A DNA stretch of 64,000 nucleotides from contig NZ_CP033966.1 of the NCBI RefSeq assembly GCF_003854895.1, forward strand, positions 496,001-560,000, read 5' to 3'. Every line of letters begins with the position of its first letter. Within the stretch, counting starts at the first letter, position 1. Source of the DNA: Pigmentiphaga sp. H8 (lineage in GTDB: Bacteria > Pseudomonadota > Gammaproteobacteria > Burkholderiales > Burkholderiaceae_B). A program made the position numbers and the translations under genes. Shown piece by piece: positions 60,793-64,000 of the stretch. The notes under the pieces were generated by a model, which saw nothing but the letters and a program-made list of their open reading frames with translations, was not told the origin of the DNA and ran no database searches.

Positions 60793-61589
60793 ACGCCAAC
60801 GCCAGCACCCCCGACTACCTGAAGGCGCAGGGCGTCGGCAAACGCTTCCTGCGCAACGGCCAGGCCGTGACCGCGCTGGAGGATTTCGATCTGTCCATCG
60901 CCGAAGGCGAGTTCGTCAGCATCGTCGGCCCCTCGGGCTGCGGCAAGAGCACCTTCCTGCACATGGTGGGCGGGTTCGAGCCGCGCACCAGCGGCACGAT
61001 CAGCCTGGCCGGGCGCCCGGTCTCGGAGCCGGGTCCCGACCGGGGCATGCTGTTCCAGGACTACGCGCTCTTTCCCTGGCGCACGGTGCTGGGCAACGTG
61101 GCCTGGTCGCTGGAAGTGCAGGGGCTGCCCAAGGCGCGGCGCCTGGAGGTCGCGCGCAAATACATCACCATGGTCGGGCTGGCCAGGTTCGAGAACGCCT
61201 ACCCAGGCGAACTGTCGGGCGGCATGCGGCAGCGCGTGGCGCTGGCGCGCACGCTGGCCTACGAGCCCAAGATGCTGCTGATGGACGAGCCGTTCGGCGC
61301 GCTGGACGCGCAGACGCGCGAACTCATGCAGGAAGAGCTGACCGACATCTGGCAGCAGGACCGCCGAACGGTGCTGTTCGTCACGCACGACATCGAAGAG
61401 GCCATCTACCTGAGCGACCGGATCATCGTCTTCACGGCGCGTCCGGGCCGCATCAAGGCCGACCTGCGCGTGGACCTGCCCCGTCCGCGCGGCGCGGCCG
61501 TTCGCAAGTCGCCCGAGTTCATGGACTACCACGCCCGGATCTGGGACATGCTGCGCGACGAGGTCCTGCGCGCGCGGGAAGGCTCATGA
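60789..61589 (+). CDS. ABC transporter ATP-binding protein (NitT/TauT type)
   Basis: A 266-residue ATPase: Walker A GPSGCGKS, Q-loop LFQDYALFPW, signature LSGGMRQRVALART, Walker B MLLMDEPFGALD, H-loop FVTHDIEEA. It overlaps both neighbours by four bases, so the importer genes are translationally coupled. It energises the two permeases downstream. Confidence 0.96.
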   Translation: MNANASTPDYLKAQGVGKRFLRNGQAVTALEDFDLSIAEGEFVSIVGPSGCGKSTFLHMVGGFEPRTSGTISLAGRPVSEPGPDRGMLFQDYALFPWRTVLGNVAWSLEVQGLPKARRLEVARKYITMVGLARFENAYPGELSGGMRQRVALARTLAYEPKMLLMDEPFGALDAQTRELMQEELTDIWQQDRRTVLFVTHDIEEAIYLSDRIIVFTARPGRIKADLRVDLPRPRGAAVRKSPEFMDYHARIWDMLRDEVLRAREGS

Positions 61590-62389
61590 GCGGCGTTCGC
61601 GCCGCCGCGGCGGGCGCCTGGCAGCGTCCGCTGCGCTGGATCGCGGGCTGGACCTTGCCCGTGGCGCTGCTGGTCGCCATGCAGCTGGCGGCCGGCCAGC
61701 CGGGCGCGCCCCGCTACGTGGTGGCGCCGACCGACATCGCCGCGACGACCTGGGAACTGCTGGCCAGCGGCGAACTCATCCGCGACGCGATGGCATCCGG
61801 CGTGCGCTCCTACAGCGGCTTCTTCATGGGCGCCGCGCTGGGCGTGGCCATCGGTCTCCTGAGCGCGGTGTGGCGGCAGGCGCGCGCTTTCTTCGATCCG
61901 CTCGTCTCCACGCTGTACCCCGTACCCAAGGTCGCATTGCTGCCCGTCATCATTACCTGGCTGGGCTTCGGCGACGTCTCGAAGATCGCCCTCATCACGC
62001 TGGCCGTGTTCTTCCCCACCTTCATCAACACCTTGTACGGCGCCCGCGCCACGCCCCTGTCCCTGATCTGGGCCGCGCGCAACATGGGCGCGGGGCCTGC
62101 CTACATCTTCCGGCGCGTCATCTTCCCGGCCGCGCTGCCGCAGATCTTCACCGGCCTGCGCTCGGGCCTGGCGCTCTCGTTCATCGTGCTGTTCGCCGCC
62201 GAGATGGTGGGATCGCACGACGGCCTGGGCGACATGGTCGTGCGCGCCGAGGAAGCCATGCGCTACGACTGGATGTACACCGCCATCCTGGCCATCGGCC
62301 TGATGGGCTTCGTCAGCGACCGCGTCCTGCTGGCCATCCGGCGCCGCCTGCTGGCGGACAAGTATCCCGGGGAGGCCCGCCATGGTTGA
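61586..62389 (+). CDS. ABC transporter permease
   Basis: A 267-residue inner-membrane permease with about six helices and the EAA-loop region AARNMGAGPAYIFRRVIFPAALPQIFTGL. First of two permeases. It overlaps the ATPase start-stop and the next permease. Two different permeases suggest a heterodimeric channel. Confidence 0.93.
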   Translation: MSGVRAAAAGAWQRPLRWIAGWTLPVALLVAMQLAAGQPGAPRYVVAPTDIAATTWELLASGELIRDAMASGVRSYSGFFMGAALGVAIGLLSAVWRQARAFFDPLVSTLYPVPKVALLPVIITWLGFGDVSKIALITLAVFFPTFINTLYGARATPLSLIWAARNMGAGPAYIFRRVIFPAALPQIFTGLRSGLALSFIVLFAAEMVGSHDGLGDMVVRAEEAMRYDWMYTAILAIGLMGFVSDRVLLAIRRRLLADKYPGEARHG

Positions 62390-63182
62390 GCGCCTGCGCG
62401 CATTCGCCCGACAAGCCATGGCGCCGCTGTACCCGCTGGCGGTCCTGGCCGTGGTCTGGGAACTGCTGTCCCGGTCGGGTTGGGTATCGCCGCGGCTGAT
62501 GCCTTCCGTCGTGAAGGTGGGGCGGGCCTTCGTGGAGGGACTGGCCAACGGCGACCTGGTCTATCACGCGTCCATCTCGTTCTCGCGCGCCCTGAGCGGC
62601 TTTGGCCTGGCCATCGTCATCGGCGTGCTGCTGGGCGTGTTCATGGCCCGCAGCCGCTGGTTCGAATGGATGGTCGAACCCATCTTCTCGTTCGGCTATC
62701 CGGTCCCGAAGATCGCGCTGTATCCCGTCTTCATCCTGCTGCTGGGATTCGGCTCGCCGTCGAAGATCGCGCTGATCGCCCTGGAATGCACCTTTCCGAT
62801 CGCCGTCAACACCTACTTCGGCATCCGCGCCGTGGCGCCGCGCCTGGTCTGGAGCGCCCGCAACATGGGCGCGGGGCCCGTGCGCATCTTCCTGCGCGTG
62901 CTGCTGCCGGCGGCGCTGCCCGCCATCATGTCGGGCATCCGGGTCGCGCTGCCCCTGTCCATGGTGGTCGTGATCATTACCGAGATGATCGGCGACAGCA
63001 CCGGGCTGGGCTACTACATCGCCTACGCGTCGGCCTCTTTCATGTATGCCGAGTCCTATGCCGGCGTGATCGCCGTGGCGCTGATCGGCTTCACCCTCGA
63101 CCGCCTGCTCGTCGCGCTGCGCGGCAGGATCATCTTCTGGGAGCCCGATGGCGCCGCCCGGAACTCCCGTCCTTCCCATTGA
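62382..63182 (+). CDS. ABC transporter permease
   Basis: A 266-residue permease, homologous to the preceding one (SARNMGAGPVRIFLRVLLPAALPAIMSGI) and overlapping it by eight bases. Similar length and helix pattern point to an old duplication. It completes the binding protein-ATPase-permease-permease importer. Confidence 0.93.
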   Translation: MVERLRAFARQAMAPLYPLAVLAVVWELLSRSGWVSPRLMPSVVKVGRAFVEGLANGDLVYHASISFSRALSGFGLAIVIGVLLGVFMARSRWFEWMVEPIFSFGYPVPKIALYPVFILLLGFGSPSKIALIALECTFPIAVNTYFGIRAVAPRLVWSARNMGAGPVRIFLRVLLPAALPAIMSGIRVALPLSMVVVIITEMIGDSTGLGYYIAYASASFMYAESYAGVIAVALIGFTLDRLLVALRGRIIFWEPDGAARNSRPSH

Positions 63183-63192
63183 GGCTCCCACG

Positions 63193-63918
63193 ATGTCACT
63201 CGAAGAACAACTGGACCAACTGGCGACGGCCTGCCGCGTCCTGGAAATGGAAGGCCATGGCGACATGACCCTGGGCCACCTGTCGCTGCGCGATCCGCAG
63301 GGACGCGGCTTCTGGCTCAAACGCAACGCCCGTGGCCTGGGCGAGATCCTGTCCGCCGCCGATTTCGTGCTGGTCGGCCATGACGGTGCCAAGCTGGAAG
63401 GCGAAGGAGGCCGCCACTCGGAATGGCCCATCCATTCCGAGATCCTGAAGGCGCGGCCCGACGTCAACGTCGTCGCTCATACCCACCCCTTCCACGCCAG
63501 CATCCTGTCGTCGTTCGGCACCGCGCTGGCGCCCTTCACGCTGGACGCCGATTATTTCGACGAACTGCCGTGCCACCGGGACGAAGCCGCCTTGCTCAAG
63601 ACCGAGGAAGAGGGCGCTGCGCTGGCGCGAACCCTGGGGCCGCACTTCGCCGTGCTGATGGCCAACCACGGCGTGACCTTCTGCGGCACGTCCATCGCCC
63701 ATGCCGTCTGCGTGGGCGTTTTCCTGGAACGCGCCGCGCGCATCCACGTGCTGGGCTCGCAGATGCGCACCGAAGCGAGCTTCCCGGTGCCGCCCGTGCG
63801 CCAGCGCCGGCGCGAACAGATCATGACGCCCGTCCACGTCGAGCATTCCTGGAACTACTTCGTCCGCAAGCTCGCGTGGCAGGAAAAGGCGCGCGGCGAC
63901 GCCGCGCTCTTCGCCTAA
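63193..63918 (+). CDS. Class II aldolase/adducin family protein
   Basis: A 241-residue zinc-dependent class II aldolase-fold protein. Glu83, His96, His98 (IHSEILKARPDVNVVAHTHPFH) and His159 (MANHGVTFCG) are candidate metal ligands, and residues 24-32 (DMTLGHLSL) begin the domain. The family includes sugar-phosphate aldolases and aromatic decarboxylases. The ATG at 63193 is ten bases after the permease gene, so it is in the importer operon and may act on the imported compound. Confidence 0.88.
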   Translation: MSLEEQLDQLATACRVLEMEGHGDMTLGHLSLRDPQGRGFWLKRNARGLGEILSAADFVLVGHDGAKLEGEGGRHSEWPIHSEILKARPDVNVVAHTHPFHASILSSFGTALAPFTLDADYFDELPCHRDEAALLKTEEEGAALARTLGPHFAVLMANHGVTFCGTSIAHAVCVGVFLERAARIHVLGSQMRTEASFPVPPVRQRRREQIMTPVHVEHSWNYFVRKLAWQEKARGDAALFA

Positions 63919-63931
63919 GGAGACCCTGGAC

Positions 63932-64000
63932 ATGGCCACGCTCGAATCGCTGTATTCGTACTTGACGCCGCGCGACCGCGAGATCATCGAGCTGTCCGGC
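63932..64000 (+). CDS. Start of an unidentified gene (cut by window end)
   Basis: An ATG at 63932 preceded by AAGGAGACCC opens a frame of 23 codons (MATLESLYSYLTPRDREIIELS...) to the window end. The good ribosome site and 13-base spacing from the aldolase gene suggest a further operon member. I do not recognise the protein from this fragment. Confidence 0.55.
   Translation, partial: MATLESLYSYLTPRDREIIELSG

Overview
The window is high-GC DNA from a betaproteobacterium of the Alcaligenaceae, most likely Bordetella or close kin such as Achromobacter. I infer this from the four Bug-type tripartite tricarboxylate transporter receptors without partner membrane subunits, the many LysR/AsnC-controlled aromatic catabolism genes, the type II secretion operon layout, and the tRNA-tufB-tRNA-secE-nusG-rplKAJL-rpoBC block. 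I see no insertion sequence, prophage, CRISPR array or rRNA gene. Genus-level placement is inference.

Layout. 1-3.7 kb: the end of a FAD-dependent oxidoreductase, a LysR regulator, an alpha/beta hydrolase and a Bug receptor. 3.7-7.2 kb: a kynurenine (tryptophan) module on the minus strand, kynB-kynA followed by an aromatic aminotransferase, with a divergent AsnC/Lrp regulator (KynR-like). 7.2-23.9 kb: an accessory catabolic island. It has a plus-strand operon for a salicylate-5-hydroxylase-like Rieske system (reductase, large and small oxygenase subunits, ferredoxin), a Bug receptor and a three-subunit molybdenum hydroxylase with a CoxG-like helper, flanked by two RidA genes. Then come a NahR/NagR-like LysR gene and a second operon: Asp/Glu-racemase-like isomerase, Bug receptor, FAD aromatic hydroxylase, isochorismatase-type amidase and PuuE-like deacetylase, followed by another LysR gene. 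Together these look like an undescribed pathway for a hydroxylated aromatic or N-heteroaromatic acid.

23.9-35.8 kb: glutathione peroxidase and a complete type II secretion set (gspG-H-I-J-K-L-M-N-D-E-F on minus, a short gspC divergent on plus; no prepilin peptidase here). 36-37.7 kb: 4-hydroxyphenylpyruvate dioxygenase with its divergent AsnC/Lrp regulator. 37.8-44.1 kb: a GntR/UTRA regulator facing a CoA-dependent catabolic operon (Bug receptor, enoyl-CoA hydratase, thiolase-like protein, DUF35 protein, CoA transferase, quinone oxidoreductase). The operon starts behind a striking nested palindrome.

44.2-58.5 kb: housekeeping core. tRNA-Tyr, tRNA-Gly, tRNA-Thr, EF-Tu, tRNA-Trp, secE, nusG, rplK, rplA, rplJ, rplL, rpoB and rpoC, with the L10 leader, the rplL-rpoB attenuator and a strong terminator after rpoC. 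58.5-64 kb: a LysR regulator with two DNA-binding domains, divergent from an ABC importer operon (binding protein, ATPase, two permeases), then a class II aldolase-family enzyme and the first codons of another gene cut by the window end.

The most interesting items are the 7-24 kb island, the tandem-HTH LysR protein, the 49-bp nested palindrome, and an 85-bp repeat that fuses to the stop codons of both kynA and hppD and whose hairpin shows compensatory changes between the copies.
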